A stretch of DNA of 64,000 nt from Erinaceus europaeus (lineage: Eukaryota; Chordata; Mammalia; Eulipotyphla; Erinaceidae): the NCBI RefSeq assembly GCF_950295315.1, contig NC_080177.1, forward strand, positions 83,065,452 through 83,129,451. The letters run 5' to 3'. The notes under the pieces were generated by a model. It was not told the DNA's origin. It was given only the letters and a program-made list of their open reading frames with translations, and searched no databases. The first letter of the stretch is position 1. Each line of letters starts with the position of its first letter. The position numbers and the translations under genes are program-made. Positions 1 through 10,780 of the stretch are shown one piece after another.

Positions 1-660
1 GGAGGTGGCACAGTGGATAAAGCACTGGACTCTCAAGCATGAGGTCCCAAATTCAATCCCTGGCAGTACACATACCAGAGTGATGTCTGGTTCTTTCTCT
101 CTTTCTTCCTACCTTTTGTTAGCGAGCAAAAACCAGACCACCACCCGCTGCAAGGAAGCAAAGATGTTTATTGTGGATTCGAATCTGGGCCGAGTGGTGA
201 CTGACAGCAGTCCACCAAGGCTCGACCCCAAACAGAGCTCAAACCACACAATTTATAGTATTTCAGAGTACACTCCGGGGGGGGGGGGGGTTTGCAAAAG
301 GAGGATTTCATAACACATTCAGTAACATTCTATAGAAAATGCGGGATCCAATCATTTCAAACATTGCAACACACTAAGCAACCTATAGGAATTGTCTAAT
401 TTCAAGCCTTTATGCAAAATAGGGTTGCCACACTTTCCCGTTATCAACTAAAACCACCAGGCTATCAGCTCCCTCGACCTTGAGCAAGCGGTTGGGTTTC
501 AAGGACTTGGGTTTGCGGTTAAGCTGGCTATTTCCTTTAGGACAAAAAACAGGTGGCTTACATCTTAGTGTGGTTTTAGTCTAGCCCTGTTTTCATGAAC
601 GGGAGGCACAGGGATTTCCCACTTCACACCTTTTTATTAATTAATAAATAAAATCTTAAA
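1..660 (+). mobile_element. SINE-C copy split by a solo LTR
   Basis: Bases 1-116 carry the tRNA-like head and the GGTTC-like B-box region of SINE-C. The A-rich tail (TTAATTAATAAATAAAATC) resumes at 634. The interruption is a complete LTR (117-628) flanked by CCTTT on both sides, so the SINE is older than the LTR. The left end is cut by the window edge. Confidence 0.8.
117..628 (-). mobile_element. Solo retroviral LTR (LTR1)
   Basis: The 512-bp element starts TG (TGTTAGCG) and ends CA (TTCACA). Flanking direct repeats CCTTT lie at 112-116 and 629-633. Read on the minus strand it has a TATA-like box (ACTATAAATTG) and, downstream, a polyadenylation signal (AATAAACATC), in the order U3-R-U5. No internal retroviral sequence is attached, so it is a recombined solo LTR. 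A G homopolymer sits at about 277-290. The family is not recognised. Confidence 0.75.
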
Positions 661-782
661 ATAAAAGTAATATATTTATTATCTCAAATTCTTCCAAAGA
701 AATACACGAATGGAGAATATTGAATTTACTGTATATGGTTTATATATGCTTACACATATTTGTAAATAAAAATACATTTTAG
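661..782. other. Short AT-rich unique stretch
   Basis: I see no repeat or coding signature between the split SINE-C and the next SINE. Confidence 0.4.
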
Positions 783-903
783 GGGGCCGGGTGGTGGTGC
801 GCACCAGGTTAAGCACACAAGGTACCCTCACAAGGGGTGAAGCAGGTCTGCAAGTGTCAATCTTTCTCTTCTTGATTTTTCTGTCTCTATTAAATAAATA
901 CAT
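783..903 (+). mobile_element. SINE-B/A-like copy, internally deleted
   Basis: The head GGGGCCGGGTGGTGGTGCG and the segment GGTGAAGCAGGTCTGCAAGTGTC are present, but the B-box part is missing. The tail TTAAATAAATACA runs into (AAAAT)n at 916-939. Confidence 0.75.
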
Positions 904-915
904 ACTAGGATACGA

Positions 916-939
916 AATAAAATAAAATAAAATAAAATA
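916..939. repeat. (AAAAT)n microsatellite
   Basis: About five copies of AAATA lie at the tail of the preceding SINE. Confidence 0.85.
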
Positions 940-1058
940 GAGTTTGCACTATGGAGTAGTTAAAAAAGCTCAGTTCTCAGGCCATCTGAAGGGACTTGAA
1001 AATCTCTGGCATGTGTTAATAAGGCAGCCTCAGGCAAGTAATTTAACGTTTCTGAATT

Positions 1059-1288
1059 TCCCCTTCCTTCCTTCCTCGCTTCCTTCCTTCCTTCCTTCCT
1101 TCCGTCATTCCTTCCTTCCTTCCTTCCTCCCTCCTTCCCTTCCTCTCTCCCTCCCTCCCTCCCTTCCTCCCTTCCTTCCTCCCTCCCTCCCTTCCTCCCT
1201 CCCTCCCTTCCTTCCTTCCTTCCTTCCTTCCTTCCTTCCTTCCTTCCATCATTCCTTCCTTCCTCCCCTCCTCCTCCTCCTTCTTCTA
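1059..1288 (+). repeat. (CCTT)n/(CCCT)n polypyrimidine microsatellite
   Basis: About 230 bp of near-pure C/T, mostly CCTT with CCCT interruptions. It creates open frames of Ser/Leu/Pro on one strand and Glu/Gly/Arg/Lys on the other; these are artefacts, not genes. Confidence 0.95.
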
Positions 1289-1779
1289 AAACAGAGAAAA
1301 TAGGATTTAACTTATTTTTAGGATTTAAGAATATACATTTTCCCTAGCCCCCCCAGTAATAATAAAAAATTTGCTATTACAGAAGCTATAGAACAAAACC
1401 ACAGTGAATCAAAACTAACATGTTTGTATATTGACAGAGGCTACCGTGACAGCACGTTATAGTCTTACAAGAGAGAACTATGATTTTGAAGAAGGTGCAG
1501 TCTACAGACAGATGCTCAAAAACAAAGGCAAAAGCAATCAGACACTAAACACTATATGCTCTCTGACTCTCTGTATAATGAATGTTCAGAAAAGATAGTT
1601 TATTTAGACTATGAGCTTAGTTGAGGCCTCAGGATGAAAGTAGTAGTGGGACTTGCTTGCCAAGAGACATTAGGGACCTAACTGGTGAGAAGAAAATTCT
1701 GTAATATTGACTATCACAATGATTATTCCACTGAACTCAGTTTTTAAAATTCATCAAATTTTGTCGCTTTAAATAATTG
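1289..1779. other. Unique sequence, nothing recognised
   Basis: Mixed-composition sequence with no tRNA-like heads, poly-A tails, LTR signals or convincing reading frame. Confidence 0.4.
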
Positions 1780-1988
1780 AACATTGTTAGATAAGACAGA
1801 GAGAAATGGAGAGAGGAGGGGAAGACAGAGAGGGGGAGGGAAAGACAGACACCTGCAGACCTGCTTCACCGCCTGTGAAGCGACTCCCCTGCAGGTGGGG
1901 AGCCTGGGGATCAAACCGGGATCCTTATGCAGGTGCTTGCGCTCTGCGCCACGTGAGCTTAACCTGCTGCAGTACCGTCGACTCCCGA
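1780..1988 (-). mobile_element. SINE-A copy
   Basis: The reverse complement carries the acceptor-like head, the B-box region, CCTGCAGGGGAGTCGCTTCAC and the CTCTGTCTTCCCCTC stretch. The usual ACAACAAGGGCAACAAAAGG tail is missing at the 1780 side, so the 3' end is shortened. Confidence 0.9.
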
Positions 1989-3057
1989 TTGACATATTTT
2001 TAACAGTTTCACTTAACTTATAATTACCTCTCTGAGTTCACAAACAATATAATCTAGGTTTGTTAGTTGTGATGTTTTATATTTCTTGTTATACTCTGGC
2101 TGTCTACATAACTGTTCTTATTTATTTTGTACCAAACTTGCTAAACGTTTAACACATACTTCAAAATGCAATGCCCTCATCTCCTTCATTGGAAGCACAG
2201 CACAACTCCAGAGAGAGAAATATTCAGTAAAACAAATATGGTGCCTATCCTCTTGGGCTGTGTTTTTGGAGAAGCCTTCCTTATTCTGCCTTACACTAGA
2301 CTGGTTCATTGCTACAGAAATCGGAGCAATCTCTCTAAATCCTTTCTGGCTTACAAATACACTCTGACAAAAATGATAGTTTGCACTCCACTTAAATCAG
2401 TGTTTGGGGATGCAATGAGCTGAACAGAAATGAGGGAAACGTCACGAATTCCTCTGTCACTGGTTCTCCAGCTCTGCCACATGTAGAAACAGTTGATGCC
2501 ATTTGTGTTTTCTAAACATCCTTCAAGCTGGCAAGGGTTGTGATGGGGCCGCATCTTGGCTTCTAGAACGCTCAGACTTAAATATGACTCTTGCTCTGGG
2601 AGATGAGCTCTCCTTGGTCACACTGGGGCTCAGATAACCACCTGGACAAAGGGTAGGTTTTGTTCACAGCGCAGTCATTTCTGTATTGCCCTGCACATAC
2701 AAACATATACAAAAAGTATTCTGTTTGTCGAAGATAGGACTGTTTTTGTCTGAATCTACTCGCCTAAGCTTGTTAGCTGGATTGCTTCCTGGGGCTCAGT
2801 AGCTTCTCCACACAGAATAAACAATTCAATTCCATACACTGAAATTGACACACAAAAAGAATTAATAACATTGGTATCCTATTTGTTTTTATGGACATCC
2901 CTATGTTTCTGCAGCTAAAGACTTAGGGATATTTCTGTGAATTGCACTCATTTTTAAACATCTGCAGGACGTGAAAATAGTAATATCATCCTGCACCTTT
3001 GCTTTCAGACATGTCTTTCATTACCATATAACTGTCACGATATACTTTTCTATTTCT
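1989..3057. other. Unique sequence of about 1.07 kb
   Basis: Balanced base composition and several small open frames (for example 2086-2367). None has a recognisable domain, splice context or codon bias, so I do not call a gene. Confidence 0.4.
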
Positions 3058-3261
3058 TTTTAATGTTTTTACTTTATTTATTATGTAGATGGAGTCATAA
3101 AGAAATTGAGAGGGCAGGGAAGATATAGAGGGAGAGAGACACCTGCAGCCCTGCTTCACCACTTGTGAAGCTTTCCCTGCAGGTGGGGACCAGGGGCTCG
3201 AACCTGGGTCCTTGGGCACTGTAATGTGTGCGCCTAACCAGGTGTGCCACCACCTGGCCCC
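3058..3261 (-). mobile_element. SINE-B copy
   Basis: The minus strand reads GGGGCCAGGTGGTGGCACACC through the AAAGCTTCACAAGTGGTGAAG core to a short AATAAA-rich tail. Near full length. Confidence 0.93.
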
Positions 3262-3397
3262 AACGTTTCTATTTCTAAAATCTCTTTCTGATAACAGCTT
3301 TGGATATCTCCTGCATAGTCAACTTGAGTCTTGGTTCATGCATGAGAGTTTCACAATAATATCAAACCAAGTAATTTTCCATCTGTTCAAGAATATG

Positions 3398-3552
3398 TTC
3401 AGTCTGAGGAGATAGCTTAAGGGTTATGCAAAAAGCTTTCATCCTTGAGGCTTCAAGGTCCCAGGTTCAGTTCCCAGCACCACCATAAAACAGAGCTGCT
3501 ATATGTTTCTCTGTGTATCTTTAATTTATTTACAAATAATAAATAAAATGTA
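3398..3552 (+). mobile_element. SINE-D copy
   Basis: Head CTGAGGAGATAGCTTAAGGG with an A-box-like motif, then GGTCCCAGGTTCAGTTCCC and CAGCACCACCATAAAACAGAG, ending in AATAATAAATAAAATG. Confidence 0.8.
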
Positions 3553-3639
3553 AAAACTGTATCTTCAGGGTACTAGGGGTCTTAAGAGGAGCTGGCAAAT
3601 TGAATTTGGTATTAAGGAAGTGAAGTTATTCAAAGAGAA

Positions 3640-3680
3640 ATATATATATATATATATGAATGAAATATATATATATCATT
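3640..3680. repeat. (TA)n microsatellite
   Basis: Two TA runs separated by TGAATGAA. AT-rich low complexity continues to about 3775. Confidence 0.85.
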
Positions 3681-3775
3681 TAATAAATAATTAAAAGACA
3701 GGAACAGGATCAATATCATATATAGGTATATGTATTATATGTTCTATATGTATTTATGTATATTTGTAAGTGTAT

Positions 3776-4240
3776 TCTGAAACACTGTGTTGTAGTAACC
3801 AAAATGTTTTAGAGCAACTGTATGTCAAAGCAAATTACTAAGTAAAAGCAAGTACAGGTCTGAATTTAATGTCTGGAATGTATAATTCCTGGTAAATTGG
3901 AGCTATTTGAATATCAATATATTTTGGCAGTAAAGACCCCCGTTTTTGATATCTCTGGTTATTGTGTTAGGAAAACTTTAAAAGGTATGAGGAGGTCATG
4001 ATAGCCACAGACAGATGCTCAGGCAGCCATCCTTGAAAGAATTTAAAGAACTGGCTGTTCCGGAGTCTGTTTTGATGACAGTTTCTTCATCTGTAGGTGT
4101 TCACACCACAAGGCTGCTTTCAGGTCATGGCTGGGCCATGAGGCTGACGCTGTTCTAACTGTCTCCACATGACTCTACATGTTTCTAAAGGCAGTCTTTG
4201 CTCACATCTCCATGACGAGTTGTTCAAGACTCTCAAATCA
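3776..4240. other. Unique sequence
   Basis: No repeat signature or coding signal seen. Confidence 0.4.
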
Positions 4241-4455
4241 AGACCGGGTGGTGGTGCGTCTGGTTGAGTGCACACATTACAGTGCACAAATACCCGGGTT
4301 CAAGCCCCCGGTCCCCACCTGCAGCGGTGAAACTTTACAAGTGGTGAAGCAGGGTGCAGGTGTCTCTCTGTCTCTCTCCCTCCCCTACCCACTCGATTTA
4401 TGACTGTCAATGTGTAATAAATAAATAATGATAATAAAATGATTTTTTAAAAAAA
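4241..4455 (+). mobile_element. SINE-B copy
   Basis: Head GACCGGGTGGTGGTGCGTC, B box GGGTTCAAGCCCCCGGTCCCC, CT-rich segment and an (ATAA)-rich tail ending in poly-A near 4455. Confidence 0.93.
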
Positions 4456-4621
4456 AAGACTATCAAATTTACAGGGCAACTAGAGATTAGAGGCTATCTT
4501 TTCTTTCTTTTTTTTTTAATGTCACTGGGAGTCTTACATGCTCAATTTTAGCACCAGTAATCAACATTTTCATATAGATGACACACATTTATATATATAC
4601 GTATGTATATTTAGTTTCTTT

Positions 4622-4688
4622 AAATTATATTTATTTATTTGATGGATAGAGACAGTCAGAAATCAAGAAGGGAGTGGGGAGACAGAGG

Positions 4689-4724
<36 letters not shown>

Positions 4725-4850
4725 CTCCTGCAGCCCTGCTTCACCACTCACGAAGCTTTCCCCCAGCAAGTGGGGACCAGGGACTTTAATCCAGGTACCT
4801 GTGCATTGCGACATGTGCGCTCAACCCAGTGCACCACCACCCGGTTCCCT
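4622..4850 (-). mobile_element. SINE-B copy with expanded GA tract
   Basis: A complete SINE-B on the minus strand. The internal CT-rich segment has expanded into a (GA)n run at about 4690-4722 on the plus strand. Confidence 0.92.
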
Positions 4851-5096
4851 TTTATATATTTTTTTCTTAGCATATTATCTTAAATGACACTTTGATGAAT
4901 TTTCTTTTAGGTCTAAGCAAACAATTGTTGAATGTTGCATAGTAAAAAGAGTTCAAAATTAATTATGTTTGGTCTTTTTGTCCTTGCAGCTCCTAAGCTA
5001 TTGTTCATTAAAAAGAACTAAGAAATACATATACGTGCCAGGATTTTTTAGTTTGGTTTTGCACAAAAACTATATATATATATTTATCTTTAGAGC

Positions 5097-5303
5097 TTGG
5101 AGAGAGGTGATGGTGCACCTGGTTGAGCACACATGTTGCATTGCATGAGAACCCAGGTTCAAGCCCCAGTCCCCACCTGCAGGGGGAAAGCTTTGTGAGT
5201 GGTGAAGCAGGGCTGCAGGTGTCTGTCTCCCTCTCTGTCTTCCTCTTACCCTCTGCACTACGGGCAGTCTCTAGCCAATACATAAAGATAACAATAAAAT
5301 AAC
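5097..5303 (+). mobile_element. SINE-B copy
   Basis: Head GGAGAGAGGTGATGGTGCACC, core GGGGGAAAGCTTTGTGAGTG and tail AATACATAAAGATAACAATAAAAT. The CT-rich part carries a short extra piece resembling the SINE-A body (CCCTCTGCACTACGGGC). Confidence 0.88.
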
Positions 5304-5477
5304 TTTAGAACTTTATTGAGTAATAGTTTACAGTGTAGCCTTTTTTTTTTTTCACCTCTCCTGTCACCAAAGATCTGGATAGTTCTCCCATAGTTTGAGA
5401 TATTTTAGTTAATTTGTTTTAACACATTCTTATTGCATGCTGCATATGGTTTGCTGAAAGGGATTATTATTTTTTTA

Positions 5478-5730
5478 TCCTCTTTTGTTTACCTTGTTGT
5501 TGTTGTTGTAGTTATTGTTGTTGTCTTTGTTGTTGGATAGGACAAAGAGAATGGAGAGAGGAGGGGAAGACAGAGAGGGGAGAGAAAGACAGACACCTGC
5601 AGACCTGCTTCACCGCCTGTGAAGCGACGCTCCTGCAGGTGGGGAGCCGGGGGCTCGAACCGAGATCCTTATGCCGGTCCTTGGGCTTTGTGCCACGTGC
5701 GCTTAACCCTCTGCACTACCGCCCGGTTCA
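5478..5730 (-). mobile_element. SINE-A copy
   Basis: Near full length on the minus strand, from GAACCGGGCGGTAGTGCAGAG through the core to the (AAC)n-like tail, seen on the plus strand as TTGTTGTTGTTGTAG. Confidence 0.95.
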
Positions 5731-5826
5731 CTGAAAGGAATTATCTTTAAGATAAAGAAGGATAGTGAATAATAGTGACAGTTCAAATTTTCTATCAAAT
5801 TTGCTTTCCATTAAGACTGTATTATC

Positions 5827-6096
5827 GGGAGCCTGGCGGTAGTGCAGTTAAGTGCACGTGGCTCAAAGCACAAGGACTGGCATAAGGATCCCGGTTCGAG
5901 TCCCCGGCTCCCCACCTGCAGGGGAGTCACTTCCCAGGCGGTGAAGCAGGTCTGCAGGTGTCTGTCTTTCTCTCCCCCTCTCTGTCTTCCCCTCCTCTAT
6001 CCATTTTTCTCTGTCCTATCCAACAACATCGACAACAATAATAACAACAATAATAAAACAACAAGGGCAACAAAAGGGAGTAAATAAATTTTAAAA
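5827..6096 (+). mobile_element. SINE-A copy with intact target duplication
   Basis: A full-length copy. GGGAGCC at the 5' end pairs with GGCTCCC after the B box, as a tRNA acceptor stem would. The tail ACAACAAGGGCAACAAAAGG is present. Perfect 11-bp flanking repeats ACTGTATTATC lie at 5816-5826 and 6097-6107, showing L1-type target-primed insertion. Confidence 0.97.
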
Positions 6097-6107
6097 ACTG
6101 TATTATC

Positions 6108-6967
6108 ATATTTATATGATGTAGTCAAATTGTCTTGCAGGAAAGAGGTAAACACAGTTTGACAGTTGAGTTTCTGGCAGTGGCTGTCAACTTGAACAAC
6201 CATTAAGATGAATCTAGTTTGTACAGAGACCAATATATCAAGATCCTTTTAAATCACTCTTTCCATAGTATTGCTGCTCCAGTAGTCTAGAGAAGCCTGG
6301 GGAAATATGGAACTTATATAAGTTGGAACATATTTAAAATAATTGAAAGATTTTTGAAGTCTTTTTTTCCTTTCCATTATTAAATGAATAGAGGTATCTT
6401 AGATCTAATATCTGATTTAATGTACTTGATGTTTATTCTTTCTTTTCCCACACAGGTAAAAATGAATTGAAATTGCAAAGACATATTCTCTTGATACTTA
6501 TATTTATTAGACCCTTGACTAGCTAGGAACAAACATAATGTTTTGCAAGCCAGAGAGGGAGAAACTAAATTTTATGAAATTTAAGATATTCTGTGAACAA
6601 CCAGAGCTACTTACTATGTTTTCCACCGTGATGCTAGTTTTGCTTAAGTTGTCAGTAGTTCAGAACTTACATGTTCAATTCCCAGAAATAAAACTGACTC
6701 AGGAAAATTTATGGGAACATCTATAGAACATGTGATAAACATTTGGAGAAGTCGTAGTGATGACACACACACTACAAACAACCTATCAACAGTAATGGGG
6801 AAAAGGCATTTCAGATTCACATGCAGCCTTCTGCACGTTGTGAGCATTTGTGAAGGAAGCATGATCTCTTATCACTGTCTAACACTATCATTCTCTCTTT
6901 TATTTAGTCTACATTAGGTGCAGAAGAGATTTTAGTTAAGTGTTTACCAATCTCTAATAAGTGTTTT
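6108..6967. other. Unique sequence
   Basis: About 860 bp with only short open frames. No repeat or exon recognised. Confidence 0.4.
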
Positions 6968-7037
6968 TAAAATAAATACTTTTCTTTATTTATCAAAGAT
7001 ATCGATAAAGGTAGAGAGGAAGAGAGAGACAGAAAGA

Positions 7038-7068
<31 letters not shown>

Positions 7069-7166
7069 GTCAGCTTTGGCTTACTGTGGTGCTAAGGATT
7101 GAATTTGGGACTTCAAAGTCTCAGGCATGAAAATCTTGCAAAACCAGTGTGCTCTCTCCCCAGCTC
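6968..7166 (-). mobile_element. SINE-D copy with (GA)n expansion
   Basis: The minus strand starts AGAGCTGGGGAGAGAGCAC, then GCCTGAGACTTTGAAGTCCC and CAATCCTTAGCACCACAGTAAG. (GA)n lies at about 7041-7068. Confidence 0.85.
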
Positions 7167-7329
7167 TTTATCAAATCTTTTTTGCTTTCGTTATTTATAG
7201 TAAGCTATCAGAACACTGATTAAAATAAACAGTGCATTGTAGAAATATTTAATTTGATTATTATTTGAATTGTTTATCAAATATTCTTTTTGAGAATTAA
7301 GGTAACACACACAAGGTACTGTTTTTTTT

Positions 7330-7398
7330 TTTCTTTTCCTGTTATCTTGTTTGTTTGTTTTATTATTGGGTAGAGACAGAAAGAAATTGAGAGGGGAT
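7330..7398 (-). mobile_element. 3' fragment of a SINE-B-like copy
   Basis: Poly-T followed by TTATTATTGGGTAGAGACAGAAAGAAATTGAGAGGGG is the 3' third of a minus-strand SINE. It stops abruptly at about 7398. The next 176 bp (7399-7574) match nothing I recognise. Confidence 0.65.
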
Positions 7399-7574
7399 GT
7401 TGTTGTCAGTATGTACTTCCCCTGGGGATCTCTCTTTCATAGTCCCCAGGTAATATTTGTGTATTTTATATAGCCAATAAGTCCTCGAACTGTCAATGTA
7501 AGGAAAAATAGCTTCAGTTTAGTCTTAGGACTTTCCACTTTGCTAAACTGCTGGAGACTGTGCCACCCACCAGC

Positions 7575-7894
7575 TGTTTCTCTTCGCATCCAACTATTTA
7601 TTTATGTATTTGTGGCTTGTCTCCAGAGTTATTGTTGGGACTTGGTGCCAACACTACAATTCTACTGCTCCAGGCAGCCATTAATTCCATTTACTGGATA
7701 GGACAGACAGAAATTGAGAGAGGACGGGGAGATAAAGAGGGCGAGAGAAAGATAGGCAGCTGAAGACATGTCTCACCCCTTGGGAAGTGTTCCCCCTGCA
7801 GGTGGGGAGTTGGGGGTTCAAACCCAGATCTTTGCAGAGTCCTTGTACTTAGTACTAAGTGTGCTTAATCCGGTGTAGCACCACCTGGCCCCCT
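7575..7894 (-). mobile_element. Long SINE with 3' 'GGCCTCC' module
   Basis: The minus strand has a tRNA-like head and a SINE-A/B mixed body. After the usual tail region it carries the extra module (plus strand GTTATTGTTGGGACTTGGTG to CAGGCAGCCATTAA, about 7630-7683) that recurs behind other SINEs here. Confidence 0.82.
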
Positions 7895-8004
7895 TTAGGC
7901 ATCCTATTACAAATACTAAAAGTGCATCAGGGAAAAGGAAGACTGTTCACATCCAGAGAAGGTGTGTCATTGCAAATATGTTTTGTGCATAACACTCCAT
8001 GTAT

Positions 8005-8705
8005 TAGTATTTATTTATTTAAAAAATGGAAGTATTGACAAGACCAGAGGATAAGAGGGGTACAACTCCACACAATTCCCACCACCAGAACTCCGTTTCC
8101 CATCCCCTCCCCTGATAGCTTTCCTATTCTTTATCCCTCTGGGAGTATGGACCCAGGGTCATTGTGGGGTGCAGAAGGTGGAAGGTCTGGCTTCTGTCAT
8201 TGCTTCCCCGCTGAACATGGGTGTTGACAGGTGGATCCATCCTCCCAGCCTGTCTCTCTCTTCCCCTAGTGGGGCAGGGCTCTGGGGAAGCGGGGCTCCA
8301 GGACACATTGGTGGGGTTGTCTGTCCAGGGAAGTCTGGTCAGCATCATGGTAGCATCTGGAACCTGGTGGCTGAAAAAGAGTTGAGATATAAAGCAGATC
8401 AAATTGTTGAAAAATCATGAACCTAATATTGCAGATGAGATTTGATGTCTCCATTTTGGAAAAACCTAGTTTTATTTTAGGTCTATTCCAAGGGGCCCAT
8501 GACCCAACTAGTTTTTGTCTGAGCTTGACATCTAACATGCAGGTGACCTACATTATTATCTGGGGAGATGGTGTCATAGTTGGGAAAAAGGGCTAGAAAG
8601 CTAGCTCAGGGAAGAGAGTAGCTCCCAAATATGGGAAAAGCGTCTAAATATTGTCAACTGTAAACCCTATGGATTTGATCTGAGACCCACACTCAGCACT
8701 GTCTT
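8005..8705 (-). mobile_element. L1-tail element, 5' truncated
   Basis: The A-tail appears as TATTTATTTATTTAAAA at 8010. Plus-strand landmarks follow in order: AGGATAAGAGGGGTACAACTC, GGGAGTATGGACCCAGGGTC, CTGTCTCTCTCTTCCCCTAG, ATCTGGAACCTGGTGGCTG, then the upstream body (GGGGAGATGGTGTCATAGTTG). The body is the non-ORF2 type also seen at 38286-39790. Confidence 0.85.
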
Positions 8706-8984
8706 ACATGATATGTTGTTCACGAGGCTCCTATACTGAGAGCCACTCATTTCATTGTCAGTGAGGGCTTTTATTTTTCTTTTTACAAATACCAGAGACA
8801 TTTTATCAACAATTGATCTGTGGTGCCCTTGAGAGATCTCTTATAGTTGCAGTAAAAAATTAACTATAGAAACTACTTACTTTCTCTTCCTATCACAACT
8901 TTCAAATCTGTGTTTGCTAATACTCCTAAATAAACTTGAATTTGTAAGGACAGATATATAACATATCAATGCATTAATTTTATT

Positions 8985-10005
8985 TCTTTTAAAATATTTT
9001 AATTTTTTATTTATAAAAAGGAAACATTGACTAAATCATAGGATAAGAGGAGTACAACTACGCACAATTCCCACACCAGAACTTCATAATCCCTCTCTTC
9101 CCCTGATAGCTTTCCTATTCTCTATCCCTCTGGGAGCATGGACCCAGGGTCATTGTGGGATGCAGAAGGTGGAAGGTCTGGCTTCTGTAATTGCTTCCCC
9201 GCTGAACATGGGTGTTGACAGGTGGATCCACACTCCCAGCCTGTCTCTCTCTTTCCCTAGTGGGGCAGAGCTCTGGGGAGGCAGGGCTCGAAGACACATT
9301 GATGTGGTTGTCAGCTGCCCAGAGAAGTCTGGTTGAATCTGGAACCTGGTGGCTGAAAAAAGAGTTAACATATAGAGCTAAACAAATTGTTGACTAATCA
9401 TGAACCTAAAGGCTGGGATAGTGCAGATGAAGAGTTGGGGAGGTGTCTATATCCTAGATATATACCAGGTCCCATAAGATAGAGCAGATGTTCACATGTA
9501 TCCATAAATTAGGGCAAAATATATACCTGAAAGCAAAAATAAGCAATAGTCTCTAGTGAGTCAGTATCAAGTTCCTAATGAAATAGTGTCTACTTAGACT
9601 TAGATACCCTCCTCACCTACTTCCTTTTACAGTTCTCTCACTCACTGCAAAGCTAACCTCATCAAGCAAGGACTGCAAAAGCTGAATAAGGGTAAGAGAC
9701 TGGCAGACTGTAATGATGACTCTTTAGTCACTATCAGGCCATCCCACCTGCTGGGGCCCTAATCAGGGAGTCCTGAGATTCCCAAACAGACTTGATGGGC
9801 TAAACCTTGAATAAATCCCTCTTTTCATTGTAACTGGTCATCTCTACCAGTAACAACACAGTAGACCCCTTTCTGGGCCCCCATAGGACCTTTCCTTCAA
9901 CTTGGATCCACAGTGGTAGAGAATGTTCCATCCTCCAAAGGGAGGCTGGACAACATACTCTATGCTACACCTGAGTAAAGTGCAGGAGAATAGGGGATGC
10001 TGCAA
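8985..10005 (-). mobile_element. L1-tail element with 5' inversion (twin priming)
   Basis: 8985-9440 is the L1 tail in minus orientation. 9441-about 10005 is the reverse complement of 38970-39490, part of the same element's upstream body. For example CAAAAATAAGCAATAGTCTC here corresponds to the complement of the 39390-39420 region. An inverted 5' half with internal deletion is the signature of twin-primed L1 reverse transcription. Confidence 0.85.
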
Positions 10006-10289
10006 AAATCTTTTGTTCCCAACCTCCCGTTCTATAGGGTCATCAGATTCATGTGTGATGACAATTTTATTTTTATTCCCAGAACTTATCACAATGGATG
10101 CCAGGTAGTATAGTCTTTGTCTGTTGAGAGTGATTATAAAGAAGAAACTTGGTTTTCTTTTTCAAACCCTTTCTTACAAACTGACAGTTTATAGATTTTT
10201 CAACTATATAGATTTTTTTTTTCCTCAGGATAGTTATCACTGGGACTTAGAACCTGTGTGTGTTCATCACTTCTCACATCTCCATTCTT

Positions 10290-10458
10290 TTCCCTTCTTT
10301 ACTGAATAAAGACAGAAAGGAATTGGGTGGGAAGAAGTAGAGAAAGGGACACACACTGATAAGGATTCTGCCTGCAGGTGTGGACCAGGCACTGGAGCCC
10401 AGGTAGTTGTGCAGGTGGTAATGTGTGTATTCTCCTGTGTGCACACTGCCTAGCCCCT
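10290..10458 (-). mobile_element. Diverged SINE-B copy
   Basis: GAATAAAGACAGAAAGGAATTGG, CTGCCTGCAGGTGTGGACCAG and GTGTGCACACTGCCTAGCCCC are a decayed SINE-B on the minus strand; the AAGCTT core is lost. Confidence 0.75.
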
Positions 10459-10713
10459 CAGCTCATTATCTTATGATAACTATCTTCTATAAGTTCAGGA
10501 GGAAAATTCAACAGTTGAAAATATCAGATAATGTTTTGTGGTTATACGGCTTCCTTGTTTAAATCCATTTCCATTGAGTAATGTCAGCTTATACTCTGAC
10601 ATGGCTAAACATTCAATAAAAGGTGACTAAATATACAGAACCACAGATAGCAGTGTAAGTTAGAGCATAGAGACTTCAAAATATGCTAAATTTCATAAAC
10701 AAAAATAGTTTTA

Positions 10714-10780
10714 CGGGAGTCAGGTGTTAGCGCAGTGGGTTAAGGGCAGGTGGTGCAAACCACAAGGACCAGTGGTATTA
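10714..10780 (+). mobile_element. SINE-A head fragment
   Basis: GGGAGTCAGGTGTTAGCGCAG and TGGGTTAAGGGCAGGTGGTGC are the A-box half of SINE-A. The copy stops before the B box. Confidence 0.75.

Noticed and set aside
5827..5920. tRNA gene candidates at SINE heads
   Set aside because: A and B boxes and an acceptor-like stem are present, but the copies are followed by SINE bodies and tails and lack a convincing cloverleaf with anticodon.
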